From Rhytidiadelphus loreus (Eukaryota > Streptophyta > Bryopsida > Hypnales > Hylocomiaceae), in contig OX344762.1 of assembly GCA_947034895.1 (NCBI GenBank), forward strand, positions 37,738,760 through 37,802,759: a DNA stretch of 64,000 nt, written 5' to 3'. A program made the translations under genes and the position numbers. Positions 11,771 to 22,440 of this stretch are shown in pieces. The notes beneath the pieces were generated by a model. That model ran no database searches and had not been told where the DNA came from. It was given only the letters and a program-made list of their open reading frames with translations. Every line of letters begins with the position of its first letter. Position 1 is the stretch's first letter.

Positions 11771-13253
11771 TACCATTTTTTTTAACCATGCCATGTGGTT
11801 GCCCTTCCCATGTCTTTTTCATATGTAGTCAACATTTCACCTCAACCCCAATAATTTTTAGAAACTTATCCATAGTCAAATCGTAAGCCCATGCGGCCAT
11901 GCAAGTCATTTCTACTCTATAAAGTATAAATCTTATGAAAATGAATATCTATTGTGATTTTTTCTCTAAGATGTATTGTTCTTGATGCTAATTTTGAAGA
12001 GCCCTCAACAATAGAAAATGAAAATTTGCAGTGGACTCCCTTGTATAAAATGTTGAATTGAAAAATCATAATCATTCATTATAAAAATCAAATGTTTGAT
12101 GCTAAAACTACACTTCAAGAAGACATCATTCTTAAGAAAAAATTAATTAGAATAATGAATAGTTTTAATGAGGATTTTATTCACTTCAAAATTCTATCAA
12201 TACCAAAATGTAGTGCCTTCTGCATTTTTGGTTTAAATGTTGTTAAAGTAATAGTAGAAGGTTAATACCTACTAATACGATACTATTACTTTACTACACC
12301 GTCAAGATAAATTTTGATTAACAAAATAATGAAATGGAACAAAATCTCAATTTATAAAAGAAGAGTTGCCTCACAAAATTCCAAGTTGATAGCAATATTG
12401 TTTTTGAACATGCAAACAAGAATTTGCACTGGGAGTATTGAATTTGAGTATTGAACATATGAAGATTGCAATGTCTTCTAATATATTTGCAATCCAATTA
12501 TTTTGAAGCCTTTAATGGAGAGTGGAAAAAGTGCAGCACATAATAGAAGTGAGTACAAAATCATTGTTTTGTTTCCAATATTCTTTGTTGTTTGGGAGAA
12601 GATATGAATAATAACTTTAGCAAAAAAAGAATTTTATTTGCAATGCAGTCAAAAAATGAATCTTCAAAAATTGACAACAAAATATGTTTTATTATGAAAG
12701 TATTTGGGAGCATAAAGACAAATATTTACATACAATATATATACTATAACGCATTAAACTAATTTCTTAAGACTTGTTAATACAATTTGTGCTATATTGG
12801 AAGTACAATAGAAAATGAAGTCATTCCGCAGTTTTCCCATCCATGCATGCAAGGTTTTTGAGAAAAGATGCCAAAGAGCTACCCCTTCTTTGTATTTTTC
12901 ACATGTAGTCAACGTTTTACCTCAATCTATAGTAAGTTTCAATAACTTACCTATAGTCAAACCAAAATCCTTTGCCAACATGGCAATTACTTGTTTCTCA
13001 AGACGTCAAGAGAAACGTGACTATATTTTTTGTAATGTTTTGTGAAACATCGACATCAGATAGGACAGAAGATTGTTATGACCCTAACGTTGACGTGTTT
13101 CTTGCAACATCCAACTGAATTAAGCCTCCCATGGCCAAAGTCCCATTTCTTTGCTCATGTTTTAAAAAACATTCTTGTTTCATGCTAACATCTAAAAAAA
13201 CATGGGCTCCTACTAGTATACATGTCGAAACGAGGTAGCGGCAGTAGATTTGA

Positions 13254-14440
13254 TCAATTGACTGGAGGCAAGTTATTAGTCGCCAATATTGTATGCAGCG
13301 CCACATGCGATGGCAATATGAAGGAGTCTTCATATGTACGTGTATTGTAAGGAACGGTAGGAACAAGTGCTTTATTATGCCAATTGAAACCAGCACTGAG
13401 AGCAACAGACAATTGGGCTAGACAACTCACTAATTCACCTTGTTTCACTATGAACAATTTGGCATTTTTATTAGCGGCCATTTTTTTCATATGCCCAGTC
13501 AACACATTGCTAGAAGCTCTAGAAGCCTCAACAATGAGGGAATGTCGTGAAAGGCTCTTCCTTCGAATGGCCATGCTACCGGATTTGCGTTGAGGAAATG
13601 CGTCATCTCTTAGATGAACTCAGAAGTTAAGATGTGACACCAAGTGGGATGAATGCCTTCGAAGGAGGCAATGCTAGAGTAAGGGGGATGATAGAGGCAC
13701 ATCCATGAAGACTCTGAACTTTGAACTGCCCACAACCATGAAAGGTGATTGTATTGAACATGTGAAGTCTTCATTGCCATCTTCAGCAGGTACAATGTAG
13801 AAAGGCTCTTTGTCAACATTGTAGCTAGAATCTCCGATTTCCACATTCTTTGGGATTGTCAGAGGCGTGCCGTAGTTGTTGTCATCAGTGGAGAGAAGGT
13901 CACGAGTATGTGGAGGTTTGATTGATGGCATGCTCCCATACCAGTCATGGATGTTGAAAAAAACATCCTTCGGGAAAGACCTTGGCAGACCTTCATTCTT
14001 TCTCTGCGATACAGTCAAATTCCAATAGCAAGGCTCATTAGTACCTATACGTTTCAGGAAATTAGTGATGCATTTGTAATCCATAATTATTTGGTTCCAT
14101 TTGCTCTTACAAGTAGAACCGTCTCGATGACAATTGTAGATACCGGCTTTCATGAGCTCAAGGTTGATTTGATTCCACTTCCCAGCATCAGGCATCATGA
14201 ACTCATGTGCATCATCAACATTTGACTCTTCAATGAAGAGAGCTCTCTTTGCAACCACAAGTGCTTTAATTTCTTGTGCACTCTAGTTCAGACCTCGTTC
14301 TTTTCTAACCCGTTTCGAAGGCGGACTGTTGTCAATGACTGTAGTGTTAGTTGGTGCACCAACGGAGCTAGCATGCGAGCGTGGAGCGGTAATTGGTGAG
14401 CAGGGAGTGGGAATTTTGTGATTTAGGAAAATAAACTATC
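13254..14440 (-). pseudogene. Decayed Myb/SANT-like (trihelix-type) DNA-binding protein
   Basis: On the minus strand, 14,258-13,674 reads KRALFIEE, GKWNQINLELMKAGIYNCHR, CKSKWNQIIMDYKCITNFLKR and then YWNLT. This is the W-x-W-type spacing of a Myb/SANT-like domain as in plant trihelix factors and PIF/Harbinger ORF1 proteins. Upstream in the same frame SPPSKRVRKERGLN is followed by a TAG (about 14,284-14,286) before SAQEIKALVVAKR, so a stop interrupts the N-terminus. A second minus-strand segment (13,574-13,254: MAIRRKSLSRHSL, HMKKMAANKNAKLFIVKQG) may be its C-terminal part in another frame. The 3' side ends at the CACTA-like element. Either a transposon accessory gene or a dead cellular copy. 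Confidence 0.5.
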
Positions 14441-14800
14441 CCAAAAAGTATAAAATATTGGATGACAATTTAAGAAAAAAATAGATGAAAAGTGGATGGA
14501 AAAAGAGGATGAAAAAAGTGGATGAACTTAGAACAGGATGAAAAAGTTGGATGGAAAAAGTGGATGAACTTAAATCATGATGAAAAGGTTGGATGAAAAA
14601 AATAGATGAATTTAAAACAGGATGAAAGAGATGGATGAAAAAGATGGATGGAAAAGTGGATGAAAAAGATGGATGAAAACAGTGGATGAAAACAGCTTTA
14701 GGATGTATGAATCGACCCGGCACGAGGACGGAGCATAGAACATTGCATACGAAGAAAACAATGGTCATTGCGTAGGATTCTAAAAGCAATTTCAACTTCT
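14391..14800 (-). repeat. Purine-rich GGATGAAAAAG tract with shared upstream block
   Basis: About 230 bases of (ggatgaaaaag/tggatgaa)n adjoin a conserved block (tataaaatattggatgacaa, then ggtgagcaggga). The same arrangement in reverse complement occupies 39,360-39,790. The two are members of one dispersed repeat, probably a 5' leader and first coding bases of the Myb/SANT-like element. Confidence 0.7.
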
Positions 14801-14802
14801 GC

Positions 14803-15139
14803 TATGTTGTAAATAGTCTTACAAAGGTGGATATGCATTTAGTGGTGCCATTTATTTGCACCCGACACATGCTAATGAGTTTTGCAACAACCTACTTGGC
14901 TATCGATGTTGATGCACTGTCATGGTTGGTTCCCTACTCATTGGCAATTGCAACGATATAGGAGAATTCAAAGAACTTAGTAGAATGTTCACCATGAAGT
15001 CGTATATGCATGAGATTGATTTTGTCGGTGAAGTTGTTGCATGGGTTTAGGGCCAACAATGAAATCAAAGCCACGATACTTCTCTACAAGATTGATTAGG
15101 ACCTCTCTTTTGAGTTATCTCACACCGTGCTTGTCCAAG
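14803..15139. other. Unassigned spacer
   Basis: No feature recognised between the purine-rich repeat and the first DRM-like fragment. Confidence 0.3.
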
Positions 15140-15149
15140 TCAAGATAGC

Positions 15150-15440
15150 CTTTCTGATTGGTTAAGGCCCACCATGTCTGCAGGCAATTCCTGGGCTCCC
15201 TCTTCGACCTCCACAATAACCATCTGAACCTTCTGATGAGTTACTTCAGCTCCTTCAATCCCTGAAAACATCAATAGTACCTTGATCCCTTCATATATTT
15301 GGTCTTCGAAATAGAAATGTGATAAGCTACTACATACGAGAGAAAACGTTTTCCAATGCTTCGTATTGTGCTGTATAGCTAAAGCAGTCCCTGAAGTGAT
15401 CTCTATCCACATGGCAACATCGCCTACATTATCCACACAC
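15150..15440 (-). pseudogene. DRM-type cytosine methyltransferase exon fragment A (decayed)
   Basis: The minus strand contains GIKVLLMFSGIEGAEV followed by KVQMVIVEVEE. Just upstream, in a shifted frame, comes VAYHISISK. This matches the stretch of plant DRM proteins in which the motif X region (GN...vaYHLSVLk..p.GI) runs directly into motif I (VLSLFSGIGGAEVALHrlgi...VVSVE), an order found only in the rearranged DRM class. At least one single-base frameshift separates the two halves. The rest of the catalytic domain (motifs IV to VIII) is absent nearby. A second copy lies at 17.5-17.8 kb in the same orientation. In living plants DRM enzymes carry out RNA-directed de novo cytosine methylation; this copy cannot. 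Confidence 0.6.
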
Positions 15441-15799
15441 AAAGAGAACAAATTCATATCCAATTTACATATTATATTTCACGTCCACTACTAGAAAAAC
15501 AGTGCCCAAATTAACAAAACATTAACAATTTTTTGTTAATTTGGGTACTACAACGTCCACTTTCACAAATTTTTGTTAACTGTGCCCTAATTAACAAATT
15601 TTTTTGTTGATTTGGATAGTGCAATTACCACATCAACAAAATTTTGTTAATTTTTTGTTAATTTTTTGGAATCTTTTGGAATCTTTTGGAATCTTTTGAG
15701 TTTTTTTAGAAATCTTAGAAATCTTCAAAAATCTTTAAGAATCTTCAATATACAATGTAGATTTAAGAACAAAATAAGTACACAATTCGGTGTTTATTA

Positions 15800-16165
15800 A
15801 AGTCATCAGACTTTAGGGGCAATTTTCACCTTGAAAAATTATTTTTTTCAAGAAACTTTGGACTAATGAAAGTTGTAAAATTGATATATCTTTCACCTCC
15901 AACAATTTTTTTGAGATTTAGATCTTCTAATCAAAAGTTATGAACAAAAATCAGAGAGGGGTAAAAATGGACATTCTTTTTTATATTTTGAAACACCTTC
16001 TCTGATTTTTGTCTATAACTTTTAATTTAAAGATTTAAATCTTAAACGGATTGTTGGAGGTGAAAGATGTTTTCATCTTAAAACTTTCATTAGTTCAAAG
16101 GATGTTTTGAAAAGTTTATCTTCTAGGACAAAATTGCCACCAAAGTCTACTGACTTTTAATGGGA
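15800..16165. repeat. Long hairpin 1 inside CACTA element
   Basis: The arm at 15,800-15,965 (with tttcacctccaacaattt and aaaaatcagagaggg) is followed after about 30 bases by its imperfect complement at 15,998-16,165 (ttctctgatttttg, then ttgttggaggtgaaaga). Transcription would give a ~165-bp stem. Confidence 0.8.
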
Positions 16166-16321
16166 AAAACATTAAAGAATAAAGTAAATAAAATTATATA
16201 CCTCAACTCCAAATTCAAATATAAGTATATTTTAAATCTTTTTTTCTTTAGAAGCCTTTGGAGTCTTAATTTTACAATGTAGATTTAAAAAAAAATTAAG
16301 TCATCACTAATCGATTTTCTA

Positions 16322-16685
16322 AAAAGTCAGCAGACTTAAAAGGCGATTCAGACCCAGTAAAAGAACTTTTTTGTAAAAACTTTGAACTTAAAAAAGTTGA
16401 AAAATTAAGTTATCTTTTGCCTCCAACAATTTTTTTGAGATTTGGACCTACCAATAAAAAGTTATGGACGAAAATCAGAGAGGGAGTTTAAAATTTTTTT
16501 AAATAAATATTCATTTTCATCCCTCTCTGATTTTTGTTCATAACTTTTGATTGGTAGGTCCGAATCTCAAAAAAATTGTTGGAGGTGAAAGATAACTTTA
16601 TTTGTCAACGTTTTCTAGTCTGAAGTTTTTCCAAAAAATGTCTTTTACTGGGTCTGAATTGCTCCTAAAGTCTGCTGACTTTAAA
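16322..16685. repeat. Long hairpin 2 inside CACTA element
   Basis: It has the same design as hairpin 1 and is related to it: arms 16,322-16,486 and 16,519-16,685 share tgcctccaacaatttttttg and its complement. Both the hairpin and its duplication are internal to the CACTA element. Confidence 0.8.
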
Positions 16686-16754
16686 AAAGAATGAAAAAAA
16701 TCCGAAAAAACTATCTAAATGGATTTCTATTCCCTAAGTAATCGAACAACTTGA

Positions 16755-16820
16755 AAGGTTGGTGCCTTGGCAAGAGCCTTGGCCTCTAACCATGAGGTCC
16801 CGGGTTCAAACCCCGGTGGC
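16755..16820 (+). other. tRNA-derived segment (SINE-like head)
   Basis: The B-box-like word GGTTCAAACCC (16,803-16,813) is preceded about 42 bases upstream by an A-box-like ggtgccttggcaagagc and followed by cccggtggc. The cloverleaf ends do not pair convincingly, so this is a tRNA relic or a SINE head inside the CACTA element, not a working tRNA gene. Confidence 0.5.
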
Positions 16821-17122
16821 TTCATTTCCATGGTAGCCATTGCCATGTGGTAGTTGGATTGCCGGCCATGTGGCACTGCCCTAGATGTTAAAAAATATAT
16901 TTTATGAATTTTTAAAAAAATATTTCAAAAAAAATGTCCAAATTAACAAAAAAATCAACACTTTTTTGTTAGAAAATGAACACTTTTTTGTTAAGATTCA
17001 GGACTGTTTTGTTAAAAAATCAACACTTTTGTGTTCAAATCAATACGTCCAAATTAACAAAAAAAATCAACACTTTTGTGTTGAGTTTTGTTAATTTGGT
17101 CACTGTTTTTTTTCTACTAGTG

Positions 17123-17520
17123 GTCTTACTATCATAAAAAAATCATCGAATCTAGATAAGTAAGCTGACTGAATTGGACACTACCTGATTTAGTACATGT
17201 GGTCGAAGTAGAGTGGAGTCTGTTATATTTTGATTGCAACAATTTAGAAAGTAGTCGGACCTACGATCATAGAAAGTAATATACAACTACCATCAAGATA
17301 TAAAGTAGGGTGTGATAATGATTACTTGATTAGTGACCAAATAGTTAAGCTAATCACAAGTCAACATCGACATAAACTATGGTAAGGAGAAATATGCTAT
17401 GTACACCTAGGCCTCTTAAATATAACAGACTTTTTGATAATGAAACCGTTCAATGGAACATTCAGAATAACAAACAAGGAGTACGTAAGCTAAAGGGGAC
17501 ATATTACGCAACAGTGGTAA
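17123..17520. other. Unassigned sequence right of the CACTA insertion
   Basis: Nothing recognised. It is probably the host sequence that originally continued from the DRM-like fragment A side. Confidence 0.3.
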
Positions 17521-17539
17521 TTAACTGTAGCCATGACAA

Positions 17540-17825
17540 AACCTGAATGGAAGCAGAAGATGCGGTACTTCTATCTCCACGCTCACCACTCCATTCAGTT
17601 TGAGCCCGACCCTGTGAAGAGGTACATCAGCTTCTGCAAACACTGAAAACAGTGACAGTCCCTTTATCCCCTTCGGACACATTGGCTTCAAAACAGAAAA
17701 GTAATAAGCCACTATGTACATAGTAAAACTATTTCCGAGTGCTTTGTACCGTCATCTTAGGCTAAAGCAGTGCCTAGATTTTGGTTGAGCCCTAGCATTG
17801 CCTACATCATCTGCACAACCTACAG
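17540..17825 (-). pseudogene. DRM-type cytosine methyltransferase exon fragment B (decayed)
   Basis: On the minus strand RYKALGNSF leads into VAYYFSVLKPMCPKGIKGLS, then LFSVFAEADVPLHRVGLKL and GVVSVEIEVP. The order matches plant DRM2-type proteins: motif X (LGNSf..d.vAYhlSVLKp..p.GI) immediately followed by motif I (LSLFsgiGGaEvaLHRlg) and VVSVE. The motif I glycines are changed (FSVFAEA where FSGIGGA is expected) and a stop interrupts the frame just upstream, so it cannot bind S-adenosylmethionine normally. Fragment A at 15.2-15.4 kb is a duplicate, also sharing the upstream tg(t/c)ggataatgtaggc-like sequence. Confidence 0.65.
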
Positions 17826-18191
17826 GCTAGATTCAAGTGCCAATACTCCGCAACTCAAAATCAGACAGAAGGTGACCCGAAACCGATAACCATACACCAT
17901 ATGTCCACAGAAGGCTTGAATTTCAATTGCACAATCAATTGAACATTTAATTATTACCATTAATTCGACCTTCGCTAAAATAACCAATTTCATAGAGGCT
18001 GAGACTCTAAAATAGCTGCACAAAATTGTTCAGTTATTGTACAAATCTGTATACACAGTCTCACAAATATGAACAAATTGGTTACAAATGATAATAAAAG
18101 TAATAGGTCATTGTAGAGTATCAAGATAAAATAATATATCAAATCCAACAGAATAGGGCGTCCAATAGCCAATCCAGACATTGCAAAATAG

Positions 18192-18447
18192 CTAAAGAGC
18201 TGACATGGAACTACCCTCACTATCAGATGTTTCCACATCAGATTGTGCTGCCTCTTCGTCTACAAACTGCAGAATCCGGGGACTCACAAACCGGGCCCTA
18301 GAAGCTGCCCGAGGGTTTTGGGCAACATAATTCCGGGACAGAGCCTCTGCATACGGAGGTAAATGAAACGACCTTGGAGGACTTGGAAAAAAACATGGAT
18401 TCGCAAAAAATGGGACTGGCCTGGAAGATGTCACTTCTTGCCCTTGC
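18192..18447 (-). CDS. Methyltransferase-like gene, last exon
   Basis: The acceptor tgtag is followed by frame QGQEVTSSRPVPFF, then an Arg/Ala-rich and Ser/Glu/Asp-rich tail ending EGSSMSAL and TAG at 18,192-18,194. The tail has no recognised domain and looks disordered. Confidence 0.5.
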
Positions 18448-18539
18448 CTACATGAATAAGTGAACCACATGTTAGAATATTGGAAATTAAGATGAATGAA
18501 TATACCTAAATTGCAGTGCTCCAAAGGTGACTTATTTAC

Positions 18540-19107
18540 TGAATCGATTTGTTGTCTTGACCTTCTGGATGACGACTTCCTCGTCGTCCCCGTCACCAAG
18601 GTCAAGCGCCGAGGTGGCAGGCACCGCCTCTTGTACCAAACTTGCTCGAAGTATTGGAGCAATAAGGGCATCATAGATGTCCTTATGTTCTTCAAATGCA
18701 AGAATATGACGACGCATTGCACGACAGGCATGGATGCTGGAACCTGTGATATAACAAAGTGGACGATCGAGTTTAAACGAAAGAGAATTTGTCAATGCAA
18801 CATATTGTATTTAGGTGATTGTGAGAACCATACCTGTCGCTGCTGTGCAGTCAACAACCACGTCCCCTGGTGCAGTACATGCCTCAACGAACATCTGCGT
18901 GAACTCACAACCCTTTTCCCGAGGACCTCGCCATGGCACCTCCCCATTCATTGTCACATCTTCATAGAAAACAAGGTTTCGAAGGATGTCGTCCTTAGCT
19001 AGGTTTATACCCACCTTCGCCTGAGACGGGACAAGCTGGAACGGGAAGTCATGAAGTGTCTTCGGCCCACCATTTCGCACAAGTAAGGAGATGGAGAACC
19101 TTTGAGT
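18540..19107 (-). CDS. Methyltransferase motif I exons
   Basis: Exon 19,107-18,834 ends PGDVVVDCTAATG and, after an intron with GTATGG donor and CACAG acceptor, exon 18,743-18,540 starts SSIHACRAMRRHILAFEEH. Together they give hDCTAATGSS...A....R.h.afE, the SAM-binding motif I (D.faGtGSs) and the acidic motif II position of amino DNA methyltransferases. Before it VRNGGPKTLHDFPFQ could be part of the target-recognition region. The junctions are in phase. The motif glycine (TG) and the acidic residue (E of FEEH) are kept, which suggests the decay is recent. Confidence 0.6.
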
Positions 19108-19189
19108 CTATATAACCAACGATATTAATATCGTAGAATGGAAAGAAAAATTCAAAAAAATTAATGCAATTCATGTTATCGAGATGTAC

Positions 19190-19548
19190 CGTTTTCTTCT
19201 TATCTACGGCTGATGTCACGTGTAGATGATTGGAGCCGAGATATGTCTCTAGAATGCGAAACTTGTAAGATTGACAGCATCTTAGAATGTGACTTCGGTG
19301 TAAAGGAGAGGATGCTAAATAAATCAAGATGAGTGCACCAGTGTCGTGGAAGAATTCCTGCGCAAAGTCAAAAACTAGAAACAAGTAGTCGATTTTGAAA
19401 TTGTTCCACTTTGGATCAGGAGCAGGTGGTGCTAAAATAGTAGAAACGTGGAGTCCTTCAGGTATATCAGCAATCATAAAGTCCACACTTGGATTGGTTC
19501 CACTGACTCCGTCAATGACTCAATGGAGCGGGTCTTATCACCAGAATG
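19190..19548 (-). CDS. Methyltransferase motif IV exon, with probable +2 frameshift
   Basis: The exon begins HSGDKTRSIESLTESVEPIQ and, in another frame, continues VDFMIADIPEG. In class-beta enzymes the catalytic domain opens hxGDxxxxLxxlxxxxhDlhxxDPPYg, so the two halves fit the family exactly if two bases (an extra gt in gtgtgg, plus-strand 19,483-19,488) are removed. The catalytic tetrapeptide reads DIPE instead of DPPY/NPPY/SPPY; Asp and the second Pro are kept, the aromatic residue is not. EFFHDTGALILIYLASS after it corresponds to the beta strand following motif IV. The donor is GTACAT after KKKT. Confidence 0.55.
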
Positions 19549-19726
19549 CTGCATGAAATACAGATATCAAGACATCGTCAATGCAATACTAGTTTGTAGA
19601 ATTACATTGAATCTTGCCTTGGTCATAAAATAATAAACGTATTATGTGAGATCATTCTGCTGTACTCAGAGCCTATAATTGAATTTTGGAATGTGATAAA
19701 ATAAAATAAGGAGATGAAGGAATTAC

Positions 19727-20059
19727 CATGGCTAAGAAGGCTTCAACGTCCTTGAAGGCATGAGATTCCATGTCAAGATTCTTCAAGCCAACATTGAATA
19801 CGCACTCATCAATGCCGGGAGTGGGGATCACAATCTTAGCCAATGGGGTCCTGCCTTGCCCCAAGCGCTCTTGGGTGAGGGAGAAGCCCGACGACGAAAG
19901 GTTTGCATCCGTTGCACTTGTAGCTGGTTCGGGCAAGGGTGTATCATCCTTTGAAAATCAACGTTTCTTCTTCTCCTTCTCTTGGTCCTTTTCAAGTAGC
20001 CGCTTCTTCTTCTTCTCCTTGACCCGCTTGAGGTTCTCCTCGGTTTTCTTCTTGGCCTC
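19727..20059 (-). CDS. Methyltransferase-like gene, second half of the split linker exon
   Basis: Reading leftward from the insertion, EAKKKTEENLKRVKEKKKK and a further Lys/Glu run are interrupted by TGA (19,958-19,960), after which the frame continues FSKDDTPLPEPATSATD and on to KDVEAFLAM at a GTAATT donor. CGT TGA could be CGT CGA with one C-to-T change at a CpG. The charged helix probably linked the ParB-like region to the methyltransferase region. The part before the insertion is at 24,654-24,313. Confidence 0.55.
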
Positions 20060-21324
20060 TATGAGCCCCAAATTCGTCACTTGGGACTCATTGTTTTCTT
20101 TTTTTTTAGTTTATTACAAATTAAGGCATAAAGTAGTATAAAAAGCCCAAAAAAGAGTGTAGAAACAAAATAGGTATGTCACGTACCAGTATAGCATTTG
20201 GTCATAAATAGCCTTTTATCCATAGATTACCCATAAAACCCACTTGTATATAGGTTAGAACCCGTAATTAGTGGGAAACAATAGGGCTACTGGGAACTTA
20301 CCCAAAGTAGCCCAAAACCTAGTGCATGTGACCATGATAGGCTAAATTAAGTCTTGGGAGAGTGAAGGAGGTCCCCACGTAAATCTCCAAAGATAGGTTC
20401 TAGTTTCCCCATTCCACCGACGAAACATTAGGAATCCAAATTGTTAGCTTGTAGGTGTTACTTGTCCCAGACAGGCTGCATGGAGGAATCCACAGCCGCC
20501 AAATAGTGTTCTTGGATCTGGAGCATGTCGGGATGTCCACGGCAAAAACCATTCACCAAGATTCCCTCACATGTGAAAGATTCCCTGACTGCTGGTGATT
20601 CAACCGAAGTCAGTTTTCACCTTGCCACCAACTATGTGCCAGAATAGCCCAAGACTTGGCACGTGACTTGGGGGACTCCATGAGAGGTTCCCCAAAAAGT
20701 CTCGGTTTTTTCTGATCTCCAAAGGATCTTTTTCCGAGCAGTCAACCGCCAAAGGCCACGTTGGGAAATTCATGGAAAATACCCAGGCCGCGGTAAAATC
20801 TCACTAAAAATTAGACTAGCATCTTTTATGTTAATAACGCGCCCCGACAAATTTCATGGTGTTCCAATAGTGGGAAGCAGCCGAAACTGACAACATCCCC
20901 CCAATTAATGATTACAGCAAGATCTGTGCGGGGTTGACCGGCGTCCCGGGAGCGTACGAAGTCGGAACGAAGACATCAAGGAGCCCTTTCTTACTCCCTA
21001 GAGCCTCCCCAACAACCCTAGCTAGTTACCCAAGCCAAAAGAGGTAAACCCCCAAAGTTAGTTTTTTACCCTTTTAATTGGCTCCAGTTGGCACTAGTTT
21101 CCAATGGGTTTTTTGTGATAGAAATAGGGGGTTCGGGGTCCCTTAGGCTAAAAATGGCATTTTGAAGCCATTGGCGCAATCCATTTGCAATTCTGAGCTA
21201 AACTCCAAAAGTTAAAAGGTTAGGACTAGCGTAAAACCTAAAATTAGGTGAAAATCTCAAATTTGGATGAAAATCCGGATGGATGAGGTTACTCGTCGAG
21301 GGGGGGAGTGGGCCCTTGGAAACC

Positions 21325-21333
21325 TATAAAAGG
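21325..21333 (+). promoter_or_regulatory. Putative LTR TATA box (copy A)
   Basis: TATAAAAGG follows a G-rich stretch (gagggggggagtggg). The same box lies at 31,401-31,409 in copy B and a counterpart at 6,105 in family 1. Confidence 0.55.
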
Positions 21334-21755
21334 GGGCCCTTCTCTCTCCCAAAACACCCCCAATACTTGTTTTGGGTCCGTGGGTCCAAGTTATCTTGGC
21401 ATTTTTGGCGTTTAGGCCAAAAAACCTCTACGATGTTTTTGGAGCACTTTTGGCTCCCGTTGTTGTTCTATTTGCAGCTTTTAAAGGTCCTTGGAGTCCT
21501 TCTTCTCGTACATATGTACCTTGTGTGTTTTCTTTGGCCATCTTTGGGTCACATTTGAAGAGTCTTTGGTGAAGTTTATCTTGTGTCGTGCATTAACCCC
21601 AAAGTAACCCCCCACCGTACCTTGGCGATGCCGCTTTGGGGGGCCTTTGGTGCATAAGTCTCTTAACGTTATTATCTTGCATGTACATGTGCCTTAGAAG
21701 AAAGATCTAACCCTAGTAACCCTTTCCCTTGTTGTGTGGACCCCACCCTTCGGGG

Positions 21756-22062
21756 GACGGCGAAGCTTTGACCTTGTGACCCCTTGAGTCCTAAAGAGTG
21801 TGTTAAAACGAGTCCTAGACGGCGGAGCTTTGAACCCCAACCCATTGCAAGTCCTAAAGTCAGTGTTAAAACCGATTCTACGGCGAAGCTTTGGACCCGG
21901 GTAGGTCTAAGTTCCAAAGTTTAGTTCCCAAGATTTTCTTGGGAAAAATTAAAGTTTAGCTCCCAAGATACCCTCTAGGTGGTAGAAAGGCGGAAGAACC
22001 CCCCCCATAGGATAGCTTGGTTAACTCCCAGTTCATCCCCCAACGGCGAAGCTCTGCCCTCA
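21756..22062 (+). repeat. Recurrent ACGGCGRAGCTTTG words (copy A)
   Basis: Four occurrences of acggcg(a/g)agctttg (one varied to agctctg) with ~40-160 base spacing. The same set is in copy B at 31.83-32.14 kb and related words occur at 6.82-7.06 kb in family 1. Confidence 0.75.
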
Positions 22063-22194
22063 AAACCGTCATATTTAGTCCAGCCCTTGTTTTACCCTGA
22101 CCACAAGAAGTAATATCCAGTTTAGTTTTTAGTTGAGTGGGTTCCCATATGGGAACCCGAGAGGAGGGATTTAGAAGAAGAAAAAAGCACCAGA

Positions 22195-22440
22195 CCAGAT
22201 ACCAGCGCCACTACCGGGGCAACCCGGCAGCAGCAGTACCGGCAACAATACCGGCAACAGTACCGGCAATCCAGCCGGCGGGGCATCGGGGGAGTCCAGG
22301 GGGCTCGGGCTGGGAGTCGGGGAGTCCAGGGGGCTCGGGCTGGGGAGTCGAGGAGTCCAGGGGTGCTTGGGCTGGGGAGTCGGGGAGTCCAGGGGTGCTT
22401 GGGTAGGGGATCGGGGGAGTCCAAGGGGGGGGGGGAATGG
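22195..22440 (+). repeat. GC-rich minisatellite (copy A)
   Basis: Short taccggcaaca units (22,229-22,272) give way to ~29-base ggagtccagggggctcggg units. At the homologous point copy B has a quite different array (32,255-32,480), while the surrounding LTR sequence is almost identical. Confidence 0.8.

Larger units (their letters stand above)
9845..13218 (+). mobile_element. CACTA-like DNA transposon, non-autonomous (3.4 kb)
   Basis: The left end reads CACTAGAAGAAACCTGC and the right end, read inward, TACTAGTAGGAGCCC. The right end has lost the canonical terminal C. The 3-base flank tac occurs on both sides (9,842-9,844 and 13,219-13,221), the duplication size expected for CACTA elements. Sub-terminal words such as gatgtctaa and gacatctaaaca recur in both orientations at 9.9-10.3 kb and 10.6-10.8 kb. 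No transposase can be read. The end assignment rests on short matches and is moderately sure. Confidence 0.5.
15486..17122 (+). mobile_element. CACTA transposon, non-autonomous, 1.6 kb
   Basis: The left end is CACTACTAGAAAAACAGTG and the right end read inward is CACTAGTAGAAAAAAAACAG, with further shared sub-terminal words (ccaaattaacaaa). The 3-base flank gtc is on both sides (15,483-15,485 and 17,123-17,125). There is no coding capacity. The body contains two long hairpins (15.80-16.16 kb and 16.32-16.68 kb) and a tRNA-like segment near 16,755-16,820. It sits between two DRM-like fragments. Confidence 0.85.

Noticed and set aside
14436..14795. Minus-strand Phe/His/Ser-rich ORF resembling a membrane protein
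   Set aside because: It is the translation of the ttcatccac repeat, which is also present inverted at 39.5 kb.
16755..16820. Functional tRNA gene
   Set aside because: Only the A- and B-box-like words fit; the acceptor and anticodon stems do not pair and it is inside a transposon.
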